64,000 bases of DNA from Hyphomicrobiales bacterium (lineage in GTDB: Bacteria; Pseudomonadota; Alphaproteobacteria; Rhizobiales; HXMU1428-3): assembly GCA_021775425.1 (NCBI GenBank), contig JAJFHX010000008.1:46868-110867 (forward strand), in the 5' to 3' direction. The translations under genes were made by a program, and so were the position numbers. Shown here piece by piece: positions 26,132-35,410 of this stretch; within the stretch, counting starts at the first letter, position 1, and the number at the start of each line of letters is the position of its first letter. The notes below the pieces were generated by a model. That model saw nothing but the letters and a program-made list of their open reading frames with translations. It made no database searches and was not told the origin of the DNA.

Positions 26132-26989
26132 TCAGGCAGCCTTTGGTTTCAGTTCAGGGTGGATTTCATAGCCGATGGATCTGATTTTTTCGAGTTCTGG
26201 CATAAGATCATTTAGTGGGGGGATGTTGTCATCGCGCTCAATGATGGTGGAGACGGGGCCAAAACGTTTGAGGCAGGCGCGATATAGATCCCAGACTTCA
26301 TCGCGAACGGGGGCGTCGTGGGTGTCAACGATGAAAGTTTCATGATCACTATGGCCCGCCATATGAAACTGGATGACGCGGTCTTCGGGTATGCCGTTGA
26401 TAAATTCAAGTGCGTCAAATTCGTGGTTGTAGGCTGAGACAAAGACATTGTTTACATCAAGCAATAACCAGCAGCCGGTGCGTTTGGTCAATTCGCTGAT
26501 AAATTCCCATTCGGTCATATCTGACTGATTGAAGCTGACATAGCTTGAGACATTTTCAAGAGCGAGAGGGTGGTCTAAAAAATCCTGCACTTTATTGACG
26601 CGGTCAGCGATGTGGTCGAGGGCTTCTGTTGTGTAGGGGAAGGGGAGGAGATCATGCAAGTTGATACCGTGCACACCTGTCCAGCAGAGGTGGTCTGAAA
26701 TCCATTTTGGCTGCACGTGTTTTGCAAGGGTTTTAAGCCTGGTCAGATAGTCCATATTTAATGGCTGGGTTGAAGCGATTGACATGGAGACACCATGCAT
26801 GACTACGGGGTATCGCTCTTTAATCTGATCGAGTATCTGCAATGGTTTGCCGCCGGGGACCATGAAATTTTCTGAGACAACTTCGAACCAGTCTATTGGC
26901 GGGTTGCCGTTTAAGATGTCTGTGTAATGTTCTGAACGCAAGCCGAGGCCAAAGCCGATAAAGGGTGGTTTGGAATTTTTTTCAGACAT
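26132..26989 (-). CDS. bufB: DUF692 multinuclear iron oxidase of bufferin biosynthesis (BufB)
   Basis: 285 residues, DUF692/MNIO family TIM-barrel enzyme. It installs heterocycle-type modifications on cysteines of the precursor peptide. Family motifs are GFGLGLRSEHY, WFEVVSENFM, MHGVSMSIAS, WISDHLCWTG, LALENVSSYV, LLLDVNNVFVSAYNH and IQFHMAGHSD, which supply the His, Asp, Glu and Asn iron ligands; none appears lost. Between the precursor gene and this one lies a strong hairpin. Confidence 0.92.
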   Translation of the reverse strand: MSEKNSKPPFIGFGLGLRSEHYTDILNGNPPIDWFEVVSENFMVPGGKPLQILDQIKERYPVVMHGVSMSIASTQPLNMDYLTRLKTLAKHVQPKWISDHLCWTGVHGINLHDLLPFPYTTEALDHIADRVNKVQDFLDHPLALENVSSYVSFNQSDMTEWEFISELTKRTGCWLLLDVNNVFVSAYNHEFDALEFINGIPEDRVIQFHMAGHSDHETFIVDTHDAPVRDEVWDLYRACLKRFGPVSTIIERDDNIPPLNDLMPELEKIRSIGYEIHPELKPKAA

Positions 26990-27097
26990 TTTATTCTCTC
27001 AGGCTGATGGTTCTTCGTTAGAATTGCCAAGTTTAATAAGGGCTGGCTGGTTTTGTTATCTGGTTCAGTTTATTTTATCAGATAGTGTGTGGCAAAA

Positions 27098-27130
27098 CAC
27101 TCACCCATTCTCACTGAGAATGGGTGAGTG
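27098..27130 (-). terminator. Hairpin attenuator between bufA and bufB
   Basis: A 16-base perfect inverted repeat, CACTCACCCATTCTCA (27098-27113) and TGAGAATGGGTGAGTG (27115-27130). On the minus strand it is followed by TTTTGCC. It lies 24 bases after the bufA stop, so it can act as a leaky terminator giving excess precursor peptide over the modifying enzymes. Confidence 0.75.
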
Positions 27131-27153
27131 CATTATTAAATCAACGTACTGAG

Positions 27154-27417
27154 TTATTTTTTCTTCTCAGATAATGAGCCGCCGATTGAAGCGCATTGTT
27201 CTTTTGACATTTGAACAAAGCCCTGTCCTTTACATGCGTTTTGACCTTTACATGCATTGCTGGCTGTTTTACATGCGCCGTGGCCTTTACAGGCTGAAAC
27301 GCCATAGCAAGCAACGTCGCCATCATGTGCTGATACTGAAGTTGAGACTGTGCCGCTCATCATCAGTGCTGCAGCAGCAGCTGCTAATGCTGTACCTGTT
27401 GTTTTAGAAATTTTCAT
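27154..27417 (-). CDS. bufA: Bufferin-type RiPP precursor (DUF2282-like), probable copper-binding peptide
   Basis: 87 residues. A long Ala-rich signal peptide ends near residue 30 (VSA). The exported core has six cysteines in repeated ACKG-type units (ACYGVSACKGHGACK, NACKGQNACKGQGF) and a final EQCASIGGSL, the pattern of bufferin precursors. Modified cysteines are thought to bind copper in the periplasm and protect the cell. GGAGCAATAAA precedes the ATG. It is first in the buf operon; no DoxX-type membrane partner is seen nearby. Confidence 0.88.
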   Translation of the reverse strand: MKISKTTGTALAAAAAALMMSGTVSTSVSAHDGDVACYGVSACKGHGACKTASNACKGQNACKGQGFVQMSKEQCASIGGSLSEKKK

Positions 27418-27719
27418 TTTATTGCTCCGTATTTTGTAAAATTTTTATTTTGATCTCAATTGGATCAGCTACATCATAGGGCCTTGAATGATGGCTGAAA
27501 AATGAACTTCACTTCACATTTTGTTGATGGAACATGATAATTCTGGAGGGCTTGTGTATCTACATAACGTCAATAAATTCAAATGTTTATCGTGTGGAAA
27601 CTAAACCGTCTCAGGTTGTGAAATTTTGTGAGACGATTAATATAGCCGAGTGAGTTGACTGGCCTTTTTATTTGCCTCAACATTTGTTGGAAGTTTAAAT
27701 TATTGCAGGACTATGATTT
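27418..27719. other. Divergent promoter region, bufA and DUF1489 gene
   Basis: About 300 AT-rich bases between divergent genes. One weak inverted repeat is present (CGTCTCA at 27607-27613 with TGAGACG at 27629-27635). I cannot identify a specific metal-regulator box, although copper control would be expected for the buf operon. Confidence 0.4.
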
Positions 27720-28250
27720 ATGGGTTTGCACCTGATAAAAATGGCGGCGGGGATTACCAGTCTGGCAGAGCTTCAGGCCCGGCAGGATTATCTGCGCTCT
27801 CTTCCGCCGCGCCCTGAAGATGCTATTGTGCCGCAAAACGGTTCTGCTGGCAGTGTTGGCGGGAAAAAAAAATCTAAAAAACAAGCAAGAGACCTGATGC
27901 ATGTGACCCGTTATTTTCCAAGGCGGGCGGATGAGATTTTAAAACCGATTGAAACTCTTGAAGAAGGTGAAGTTGAAGGCTCTTTATACTGGGTGTTTCA
28001 AAAACGCATTCAGGCGCGACAAAAAATTGCGGCCTTCAGAGAGGTTGCTGGTTCTGGCGGTGAGACACGGTGCGGCATCGTGCTAACTGGCCCCTTGGTG
28101 CCAACAGTGATGAGCCCGAAAAAAGCGTTTCAGGGATGGCGCTATTTAACGGCAGAGGATGCGCCTGATGATCTTTGTTCTTATTTTTCGATGGCTGAAG
28201 ATATTCCACCACAGATGCGGCAGGATTTGCTTGAGCTTTGTCTGATTTGA
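27720..28250 (+). CDS. DUF1489 family protein
   Basis: 176 residues, DUF1489, a family found almost only in alphaproteobacteria, function unknown. Recognisable parts are the N-terminal LHLIKMAAGI and LAELQARQ, then VTRYFPRRADEIL, GSLYWVFQKRIQARQKI, GIVLTGPLVPT and FQGWRYLTAEDAPDDL. An insert rich in Lys, Ser and Gly (about residues 40-55) is longer than I would expect. It stands alone, divergent from buf. Confidence 0.88.
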   Translation: MGLHLIKMAAGITSLAELQARQDYLRSLPPRPEDAIVPQNGSAGSVGGKKKSKKQARDLMHVTRYFPRRADEILKPIETLEEGEVEGSLYWVFQKRIQARQKIAAFREVAGSGGETRCGIVLTGPLVPTVMSPKKAFQGWRYLTAEDAPDDLCSYFSMAEDIPPQMRQDLLELCLI

Positions 28251-28476
28251 TATTTTGCCTTTGTTGAATGTTGCTTTATTTTCAACAGGGTGTTTCTTTC
28301 CCTTTAAAATCTATTATTAAATTCTGCAAGCTCACGAGATGTTTCAGCATTGTAAGACTTGTACATATGATTTTATTTTCCCCTTGAATTTCCGCCTCAT
28401 TGTTATGGTTGTTGGACGAGAGTGTTTAAAAGTTCATCAGCCGCTTGTTTTGTTTGCGTATCCTGTGGGGGGATTG

Positions 28477-29865
28477 ATGTTTAAGAGTATTTTGTGCTGC
28501 GTTGTATTGTTTGCGGTCAGTTTTTTATCTGGTTGCAATATGCCTGTTTCTTATGCCTGGTTTTGTGACCCGGCCTATCTTGCGAAAAAGCAACAGGAGG
28601 GGGCTCTTCAATCAAAAGCAGATAAAGCCAACTGGAGGTTGGCTGAAAACACTAAGCACTCGCGGCGTAGCCATGCCCCTTATCGTATAAAGACAGATGA
28701 ACAGGGACGGGCTGACCGAATAGCGAAAACACCTTCCGATCAATTAAAGACAACATATTTGCCAGATGATGATGGCAAGGCGAAGGTGGTAAAAGTGAAT
28801 AACCGCCAGCGTGCCTCGCGGCAAAAGCAAAAGCCTTTGAAACGGCAACAGCTTGCTGCACTCGATGGTTCTGTTAGCTCTAAGGAAGATGAGGGATCAG
28901 AGACGGATTTGGGCAGAGAGCATAAAGCAGGCAATAAGCTTAGCAAAACTGCACCCCAATTGACATTGTTGCGCAAGGTTGAAGAAATTGGGCATCCGCA
29001 ATCTGTTGCTTTTGATAAAAAACGTCTACGGTTTTATGTTTCAAGGCATGGGGCAAAGTCGGCTAATAAAATGGGAGCAATTGCCCTGCTGGCCCGGGAT
29101 GGCAGCCTTACTGATGCGAACTGGGTAACTGGTCTTGGGCAGCCGCGCGGCATGGCGGTGGTGGGTGATTATCTATTTGTGGCGGATGGTAGCTCACTTC
29201 TAAAAATTGATATCGACAAAGCTGATGTGGTTGAGCGCTATAAGTTTGACGGTACGTTTTTCTTTCATGATGTGGCAGCATCGAATGATGGTGAAGTGTT
29301 TGTGACTGACCCGTTGATGAACTCAATCTATAAACTTGCCGGGTTTAAAAATGGAAATGATGAGGGTGGAAAAAATTCACTGCGGGTCTGGCTGCAAAGC
29401 GCGCGCTTATCGGGGCCGAATAGTTTGTTTGTTGATGGCAATCAGATGTATGTCGGGTCAATCGGGCTGAATAAAAAAGCTGAATCTCAAAGTGCCGATC
29501 AGAGTGGGCGGAGCCATGAAAGCAATATGATTGGTGGCTTGTTCAAGGTTGATATAAATTCGAAAAAAATTACACGGCTTAGTCAGGTTAGTCTGCCGCA
29601 GCTTTCAAGTGTTGTGCCTGATGGAGAGGGAAGCATTTACGCGACCACTTCAGGCAAGGCGCATTTGCTGCGTTTTTCAATCAGTTCAGGTCAATTGCTT
29701 GAGCGCATTGATGTTTCAAAACAGTTTCAGCTGAAATCAGCCAGTTCGCTTGGTGACATTCAGTACTTTTCTCAATCCAAAGAATTCTGGGTGCCTGTTA
29801 AGGATAACGGGCATTTGCTGGTTTTTGTCAGATCAGACGCTGTGCTGCTGAGTGAAGAGCGGTGA
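28477..29865 (+). CDS. Predicted lipoprotein with NHL/SMP-30-like beta-propeller
   Basis: 462 residues. It starts at an ATG preceded by GGGGG; the signal ends in a lipobox (FLSGC, Cys near residue 19). A basic, low-complexity linker (about 50-160) is followed by propeller-like repeats: ARDGSLTDANWVTGLGQPRGMAV, VGDYLFVADGSSLLKIDID, DGEVFVTDPLMNSIYKL and a later DGEGSIYATTSGKAHLLRF. These are typical of NHL/SMP-30 type folds that bind proteins or lactones. A possible family with known role is not recognised. It is followed by a hairpin with TTTT. Confidence 0.75.
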   Translation: MFKSILCCVVLFAVSFLSGCNMPVSYAWFCDPAYLAKKQQEGALQSKADKANWRLAENTKHSRRSHAPYRIKTDEQGRADRIAKTPSDQLKTTYLPDDDGKAKVVKVNNRQRASRQKQKPLKRQQLAALDGSVSSKEDEGSETDLGREHKAGNKLSKTAPQLTLLRKVEEIGHPQSVAFDKKRLRFYVSRHGAKSANKMGAIALLARDGSLTDANWVTGLGQPRGMAVVGDYLFVADGSSLLKIDIDKADVVERYKFDGTFFFHDVAASNDGEVFVTDPLMNSIYKLAGFKNGNDEGGKNSLRVWLQSARLSGPNSLFVDGNQMYVGSIGLNKKAESQSADQSGRSHESNMIGGLFKVDINSKKITRLSQVSLPQLSSVVPDGEGSIYATTSGKAHLLRFSISSGQLLERIDVSKQFQLKSASSLGDIQYFSQSKEFWVPVKDNGHLLVFVRSDAVLLSEER

Positions 29866-29885
29866 CCGGCTGATTTTTTCTAATT

Positions 29886-29913
29886 CTGGTCAGATTGTCT
29901 CTGGCCAGTTTTG
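29886..29913 (+). terminator. Intrinsic terminator after the NHL-like lipoprotein gene
   Basis: CTGGTCAGA (29886-29894) pairs with TCTGGCCAG (29900-29908), with one G-T wobble, followed by TTTTG. It begins 21 bases after the stop codon. Confidence 0.65.
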
Positions 29914-29961
29914 TCAGTGAATTGAATATGCTGACCCTCAACTTGCGGCGCTGGTTTAAGT

Positions 29962-30117
29962 CTAATGACTTCCGCGCCGCTCTTTTTGTGTTGAAGGCCA
30001 GTTATCACCGCCACCATGACTGGTGTTGCAAGCTGACAGGGAAAATCCAAGACAGGTGATGAGAAGGATCATGAGAGTACGTTTGGAATTTTTAAAACGG
30101 TTTGCTGTGTGCGTCAT
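29962..30117 (-). CDS. Small predicted lipoprotein
   Basis: 51 residues; basic start, a hydrophobic stretch LMILLITCLGFS and a lipobox LSAC, leaving a mature peptide of only about 20 residues (NTSHGGGDNWPSTQ...). This resembles entericidin-like or other tiny lipoproteins. An ATG at 30072 directly before the hydrophobic stretch is another possible start. It converges on the NHL-like lipoprotein gene. The lipobox pattern makes a chance ORF less likely, but no RBS is strong. Confidence 0.55.
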   Translation of the reverse strand: MTHTANRFKNSKRTLMILLITCLGFSLSACNTSHGGGDNWPSTQKERRGSH

Positions 30118-30252
30118 GAATGGCTGCCTTAAGATTTCAGTTTGACGATCTGTGTTTGTAAAATTTCTGACAGGCAATTGATGGGATAATTCTCTTGCAT
30201 GATCAAATCACAAGAGATGAATTTAATTTGATGATGAGAACAGAGTTATGAT

Positions 30253-30579
30253 TTAGCCGGCGCAATTGACACAGCGGATGGCGAGTGGGTCAACTTCGAG
30301 GCGCTTCTCGGGGATTTCATCGCCGCACAGCTCGCAATAACCATATTCATCATTTTCGATCATGGTCAGCATATGGTCTATCCGGTTGAGATCAGCGAGA
30401 CGGCGGGCTTTTGTGGCATTGGCCATGGCCTGTTGCTGGAGGGCATCCATTCTCGATAAACGGCCAACCGATTGCTGGTCGAGTTTAACGGTTGCGTGGC
30501 TTTCTGACGCTAATTCATTGAGTTTTAGTAGTTCGTTCTTGTAATTTAACAGTTTTTCACGAGCGCTTTTCTTATCCAT
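30253..30579 (-). CDS. TraR/DksA family zinc-finger protein
   Basis: 108 residues. An N-terminal helical coiled coil (MDKKSAREKLL to about 80) is followed by a C4 zinc finger CELCGDEIPEKRL...CVNC (C-X2-C-X17-C-X2-C) near the C-terminus. DksA-type proteins enter the RNA polymerase secondary channel and modulate rRNA and stress promoters with ppGpp. It is shorter than DksA proper (about 150), closer to the DksA2/YbiI group, so its effect on polymerase is uncertain. Confidence 0.85.
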   Translation of the reverse strand: MDKKSAREKLLNYKNELLKLNELASESHATVKLDQQSVGRLSRMDALQQQAMANATKARRLADLNRIDHMLTMIENDEYGYCELCGDEIPEKRLEVDPLAIRCVNCAG

Positions 30580-30878
30580 TTAAGTATTTCTTCTCGTAAT
30601 GTGTAAGAATTAAAGAATTGTTGTAGATTAAAGCTTGTTTGTTTCAAAGCCGATGGCTATGAAACGGTAATTCTCAGATGATTTTTTAATATATTTTTTC
30701 TACCTGATAGTATTGCTGATGAAGTTTAGCAAAATATGCTGAAATGGATAGTCTTTCATATTTGGTGCAAATAAATTGTCACGCTTTAGTTGTTAAAGTA
30801 GCTTAAAAATTAGGCTTGCCTTGTCGTCATTGTTATAAATTTGTGCTACTTAGAATAAAAATAAAAAAGGGGCTTCCT

Positions 30879-31454
30879 ATGTGGGTCTTGCTGCTTGGTT
30901 TGTTGCTGTTTCTTGGTGTTCATCTGGTCGTTGCGTTGCCGCGTAAACGTCATAAGCTTGTTCGTCAGTTAGGTGAGAAGAATTATAAGCTGGTGTTTAC
31001 CGGTGTGGCGATTACGGGCCTTGTGCTGATTATTATCGGCTATGGGATTGCGCGGCCGACGGCGTATCCTGTTTATGAGCCACCTTATGAATTGCGGCAT
31101 CTGGCTATGGGGCTGGTGTTAATTTCATTCATACTGTTTCCTGCGGCACGGCTTAGTGGCTATATCCGCTATTGGGTGCGGCATCCGCAGATCACGGCTG
31201 TGAAAGTCTGGGCATTTGCGCATTTGCTGGTGAATGGCACTGCGGCTGCTTTGTTATTGTTTGGCAGTTTTTTGGCGTGGGGAGTGTTTGACCGGATTTC
31301 GCTGAAAAAACGTGAAAAGTTTGGAATGATCAAAACTCGCAATTTCGAGCCGAAACTTTTGCATGACGTGCTGGCAGTTGCTATTGGCGTGCTGGTTTAT
31401 GCAGCATTTGCGTTTTATCTGCATAGCTGGCTGATCGGGCAGCCGTTATTCTGA
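30879..31454 (+). CDS. NnrU family membrane protein
   Basis: 191 residues with about five to six helices. Family parts are LGVHLVVALPRKRHKLVRQLGEKNYKLVFT near the start, SGYIRYWVRHPQ and KVWAFAHLLVNG. NnrU was named in denitrification clusters, but most members occur without those genes, as here, so a nitrogen-oxide role is not supported. AAGGGG precedes the chosen ATG; an upstream ATG is much less likely because the hydrophobic N-terminus begins here. Confidence 0.87.
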   Translation: MWVLLLGLLLFLGVHLVVALPRKRHKLVRQLGEKNYKLVFTGVAITGLVLIIIGYGIARPTAYPVYEPPYELRHLAMGLVLISFILFPAARLSGYIRYWVRHPQITAVKVWAFAHLLVNGTAAALLLFGSFLAWGVFDRISLKKREKFGMIKTRNFEPKLLHDVLAVAIGVLVYAAFAFYLHSWLIGQPLF

Positions 31455-31484
31455 TTTTTCTGAGCATGTTCTGTCTGCTATTTT

Positions 31485-31516
31485 TGAGTAGTGGCACTAA
31501 TGTGAGTAGTGGCACT
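31485..31516. repeat. Short direct repeat upstream of panB
   Basis: TGAGTAGTGGCACTA occurs twice in near-tandem (31485-31499 and 31502-31516), with a partial third unit (GTGGC) after it. It is about 110 bases before panB. Role unknown. Confidence 0.6.
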
Positions 31517-31622
31517 AGTGGCTTAGGCCTTGTTTTGGTGTGATTTATTGCCATATATCTGGGTGAGGCGTATACTTCATTCAGATTAAGCTCAGACGAA
31601 AAATTCCTTTCAAGGAGAGATT

Positions 31623-32489
31623 ATGTCAGCACAAAACAGCATCAGACGCTTAACTGCCCCTTATATCCGCAGTTTAAAGGGGGGCAGCCCGATTGTCTCC
31701 TTAACGGCATATCATGCACATACAGCGCGGATTATTGACCCTTATGTAGATTTTATGCTGGTGGGGGATAGTCTTGGCATGGTGATGCACGGATTTGAAT
31801 CGACCGTGCCTGTGCCTCTTGATTTGATGATTATGCATGGTGCTGCTGTTGTTCGTGGTTCAACCCGGGCGCTGGTTGTGGTGGATATGCCGTTTGGCTC
31901 TTATGAAGAAAGTAAGGAAATTGCCTTCAGGAATGCAGCCAGAGTGATGAAAGAAACCGGTTGCGGGGCGATTAAGCTTGAAGGTGGCTCAAGGATGGCG
32001 GAAACCATCCAATACTTGACAGAGCGCGGTATTCCGGTGATGGGGCATGTCGGGCTCACGCCGCAGGCCGTGAATGTCATGGGTGGTTTTAAAACGCAGG
32101 GCCGGCATAAAGAAGAATGGGCCGCTATTCTTAAAGACGCAAAGGATGTTAGTGAAGCGGGCGCTTTTTCAATGGTGGTTGAAGGGGTGGCTGAACCGTT
32201 AGCTGCAAAAATTACCAAAGAAGTTTCTGTGCCGACAATCGGAATTGGTGCTTCTAAAGATTGCGACGGACAGATTCTGGTGCTTGAAGATATGCTCGGA
32301 TTAAGTCCGAGGGTGCCGAAATTTGTGAAAGAATTTGGCCAGATCGGGGCGTCGATTGAAGGCGCGGTCGAGCTATACGCGAAAGAAGTTAGGGCGAGAA
32401 CGTTTCCTTCTAAAGATGAGGTCTATGAGATGCTGGATGAGGGTGCTTCTAAGGGAACTGAGAAGAAATCAGCCAGGAAAAAGCGCTAG
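31623..32489 (+). CDS. panB: 3-methyl-2-oxobutanoate hydroxymethyltransferase
   Basis: PanB, 288 residues, first committed step of pantothenate (vitamin B5) synthesis: transfers a hydroxymethyl group from methylene-tetrahydrofolate to 2-oxoisovalerate. The barrel motifs are visible: [28 protein letters not shown] with the metal-binding Asp, [17 protein letters not shown] and [27 protein letters not shown] precedes the ATG. panC is not adjacent. The C-terminal tail is lysine-rich (KKSARKKR). Confidence 0.95.
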   Translation: MSAQNSIRRLTAPYIRSLKGGSPIVSLTAYHAHTARIIDPYVDFMLVGDSLGMVMHGFESTVPVPLDLMIMHGAAVVRGSTRALVVVDMPFGSYEESKEIAFRNAARVMKETGCGAIKLEGGSRMAETIQYLTERGIPVMGHVGLTPQAVNVMGGFKTQGRHKEEWAAILKDAKDVSEAGAFSMVVEGVAEPLAAKITKEVSVPTIGIGASKDCDGQILVLEDMLGLSPRVPKFVKEFGQIGASIEGAVELYAKEVRARTFPSKDEVYEMLDEGASKGTEKKSARKKR

Positions 32490-32826
32490 ACCACAAAGTG
32501 TGGAATGATTACTGCCTTAAATGGTGTTGGTGACAGCTCCAGGCAGAGGTTATTTTCACCGATAATTTTAACCACAATCAGTGATTCATTTCGATTTGGG
32601 GGCAAATTGGCTAATCCATTTGCGAAAATGGTTGTGCCGCGCTATCAAGAGACATAATTTGAGGTGTTTTCGTGGTTCTAATGTGTTACAGGGCATATTT
32701 TGAAGTTCTGAACCTTTCGGGACCAGCGTTCTGATATTGGCAATTGTTTAAATTGATAAAATGCATAACTGGACATGCCTGTTTTGGTTAGAGCCGTGAT
32801 TTGATTAGGGAAAAGAGTCGTAGTTT
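32490..32826. other. Intergenic region panB to TPR protein gene
   Basis: About 340 bases. A short stem CCACA-aag-TGTGG follows the panB stop; the rest is AT-rich with no ORF or RNA that I can support. It presumably contains the promoter of the TPR-bamB unit. Confidence 0.4.
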
Positions 32827-33492
32827 ATGGTTGATGATAATGTTTTTCGCGAAGTTGATGAAGAACTTCGCCGTGAGCGTCTAGCGAAACTCTGGGAACT
32901 TTATGGTGTTTATGTTGTCGGTGTGGCTGTTGGTGTGGTTCTGCTGATGCTGGGTGGCATCTGGTGGCAGAACAAGCAGATTAGTGACCGTCAGGCGGCA
33001 GGTGATAAATTCATTGAAGCATTGCGTGATGTTTCAAAAGGCGAAGATAAAAAGGCTGAAGATGCGTTTAAAGGGCTGATTAATGACAGCCCGGCTGGAT
33101 ATGAATTATTAGCGCGCTTGCATCTTGCTGCCAGCAAAGCTTCTTCTGGTGAAACGGGTGAAGCGGAAATTCTTTATAAAAAAGTGGCGCTTGACCCCAG
33201 TGCTGACAAAATTCTGCGTGATTATGCGAAACTCAATCTGGCCATATTAAGGTTGGATGCTGCAACTTATGATGAGACACTGGCAGCGTTGGGGGAATTT
33301 ATCAAACCAGGTGCCATGTGGCGTGGAACTGCCAACGAGGTGATTGCTCTGGCTGCTTATAAAGAAGGTAAGCTGGATATCGCGAAAAAACGTTATAGCG
33401 AAATTATTGTTGAAGCGGGGGCACCTAGTGCTCTGAAGCGCCGCGCACAGGTGATGCTGGATGTGATTGCAACGAGTGAAGTGACGCAATAA
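32827..33492 (+). CDS. YfgM-like membrane-anchored TPR protein
   Basis: 221 residues: a short cytoplasmic N-terminus (VDDNVFREVDEELRRERLAKLWELYG), one helix (about 27-46, VYVVGVAVGVVLLMLGGIWW) and TPR-like periplasmic repeats. This is the layout of YfgM, an ancillary SecYEG subunit, and of TPR_21 proteins found beside bamB. The pairing with bamB here repeats the arrangement seen in many proteobacteria. A role in outer-membrane protein export is inferred from that. Confidence 0.82.
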   Translation: MVDDNVFREVDEELRRERLAKLWELYGVYVVGVAVGVVLLMLGGIWWQNKQISDRQAAGDKFIEALRDVSKGEDKKAEDAFKGLINDSPAGYELLARLHLAASKASSGETGEAEILYKKVALDPSADKILRDYAKLNLAILRLDAATYDETLAALGEFIKPGAMWRGTANEVIALAAYKEGKLDIAKKRYSEIIVEAGAPSALKRRAQVMLDVIATSEVTQ

Positions 33493-33772
33493 TTCGGGAT
33501 AAAGAACCCGGGATAAAGTTAAGCTTGTACATAGGGGCGCCTTTTTTCAAGAGTGCCACATTTTAAAGCTGGTTTATAATGTGAATTGATTCTTTCAATA
33601 TGGACTGAAATTGATTTGTGAACTGAATTTGTTGGTTGGTAGATAACAGGGACTAATTTTGATGGCTCGACTGTTCATGTTTCAGAAAACAAATGTTTAT
33701 ACCACCAGTAAGCCAGACAATATAACAGCGCTAAATTCATTTTGCTTATCATGCTTGAAGGGGAATTTCGGG

Positions 33773-35131
33773 ATGAGAAATATTACCAGACTTGTTTGTT
33801 TGGGGGTGGTGTTCTCTGCACTATCAGCCTGTAGTACCTTTGAAGATTACACAGATTTTGACACACCTGAGCTGCCGTCTCTTCCAAGTTTCACCAATCC
33901 ATTTGCGAAAAAAGAAGCCAAATTGCCGGGTGAGCGCATACCGGTGATGACAGCCAAGAGAGATGGTCTGCCTGACCTTGACGTTGGGGCAGCGACGACG
34001 ATTGCGGCTTTGCCGGTTGTGACGACGAATACTGAATGGACACAGCCTGGCGGACTGGCGAGCAATGCGCCAGGGCATCTTGCGCTTTCTTCTTCTTTAA
34101 GCCCGCGGTGGAATTCAGATGCGGGACGTGGTTCAAGCAAACGCAGCCGCATTGTTGCCAGCCCGATTGTTTATGGCGGGCGGGTGTTTACGCTTGACGC
34201 CAGAGGGAAGGTGAGTTCATTTTCTCAATCGGGCGGCGGGCTAATCTGGCGGGTCTCGATGGCGCCGGATCAGGAAAAAGATTATGAGGGTTATGGCGGC
34301 GGCTTAGCTATCGATGGCGGGCGGCTTTATGTGGCAACCGGCTTTGGTAAAATTCACGCGCTTAACCCGGCCAATGGCAAGGAGATCTGGGTGCAGGAAA
34401 TTGGCGAACCTGTACGCGCATCCCCGACAGCAGCATTTGGCAAGGTGTTTACGACCACGGCGCTGGGTAGTTTTATTTGTCTCAATTCTGAGGACGGTTC
34501 CGTTTTGTGGCGTTATCAGGGTTTGCCTGAATCAGCCTCATTGCTAACGAATGCCTCACCGGCTATTTCGGGTAGTATTGTTGTGGCGCCTTACCCTTCA
34601 GGTGAGGTTGTCGCGTTTGATATTGAGACGGGTTCTCCAGTCTGGACAGAGACGCTTTCGCGGTCGCAGCGGGGAAGTTCGCTTTCAGCACTTCGTAATG
34701 CATCACGGCCGGTTATTTCAAATGGTGTTGTATATGCTGTTGGGCATGGTGGGCGGATGATAGCTTCTTCGCTTAAAACCGGGGAACGGTTGTGGGCTCA
34801 AAATGTTCAGGGTGTTCAGGCTCCCTGGGTGGCTGGCAGTACCGTTTATGTTGTCGACATCAAGGGTGAGTTGATGGCAATGACGGCCAAGGACGGTAAA
34901 TTGTTATGGCGCACGAAACTGCCGGGTGGCGGTCGCTGGAGTGGGCCTGTGCTGGCTGGCGGTCAACTTTGGCTGGTTTCAACCAAAGGCATGATGGTTG
35001 GCGTGAATGCGAAACTTGGCTCTGTTGCTTATAAGCGCGGGCTTGGTGTTAAAATGACGATTGCGCCTGTCGTTGCCGGTGGCAGGATGTATGTGCTGAC
35101 TGATAAGGCGAAGTTGTTGTCTTTTAACTAG
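33773..35131 (+). CDS. bamB: Outer-membrane assembly lipoprotein BamB (PQQ-like beta-propeller)
   Basis: 452 residues from the ATG at 33773, which starts a signal peptide with lipobox LSAC (Cys near 19). The body is an eight-blade PQQ-like propeller: SPIVYGGRVFTLDARGKV, ALNPANGKEIWVQEIG, SEDGSVLWRYQG, DIETGSPVWTETL, LKTGERLWAQNVQG and AKDGKLLWRTKLPGG. BamB scaffolds BamA in beta-barrel insertion. The longer frame upstream adds 38 residues before the signal and is not supported. der follows after about 280 bases. Confidence 0.9.
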   Translation: MRNITRLVCLGVVFSALSACSTFEDYTDFDTPELPSLPSFTNPFAKKEAKLPGERIPVMTAKRDGLPDLDVGAATTIAALPVVTTNTEWTQPGGLASNAPGHLALSSSLSPRWNSDAGRGSSKRSRIVASPIVYGGRVFTLDARGKVSSFSQSGGGLIWRVSMAPDQEKDYEGYGGGLAIDGGRLYVATGFGKIHALNPANGKEIWVQEIGEPVRASPTAAFGKVFTTTALGSFICLNSEDGSVLWRYQGLPESASLLTNASPAISGSIVVAPYPSGEVVAFDIETGSPVWTETLSRSQRGSSLSALRNASRPVISNGVVYAVGHGGRMIASSLKTGERLWAQNVQGVQAPWVAGSTVYVVDIKGELMAMTAKDGKLLWRTKLPGGGRWSGPVLAGGQLWLVSTKGMMVGVNAKLGSVAYKRGLGVKMTIAPVVAGGRMYVLTDKAKLLSFN

Positions 35132-35410
35132 GTGATACAGTCTGTTTAATCATACGACTAAGCCTGATACGAATTAGTCCATTTGTCTCATTTTCAAAAT
35201 TTGAGTTTTGGCCAACTGATGCAGCTGGGTCAGATGTTCTGTGACTGTATCAGTGCCTTTATCAGTGGCTGTGTTATTTTCATGCTTTATGGCATTAACT
35301 CTGTTCTGAACGGTTAAGTTACGGAATAGTTGTTCATTGGCTTGAATTTCATCTATAAGGTGTGGCAGATATCCATTGCGCTGAATTTTCACTTAGGTTT
35401 CAATAAATTT

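Noticed and set aside
35174..35392. 72-codon minus-strand frame between bamB and der
   Set aside because: No RBS, no recognisable domain, overlaps the der leader region; product looks like chance.
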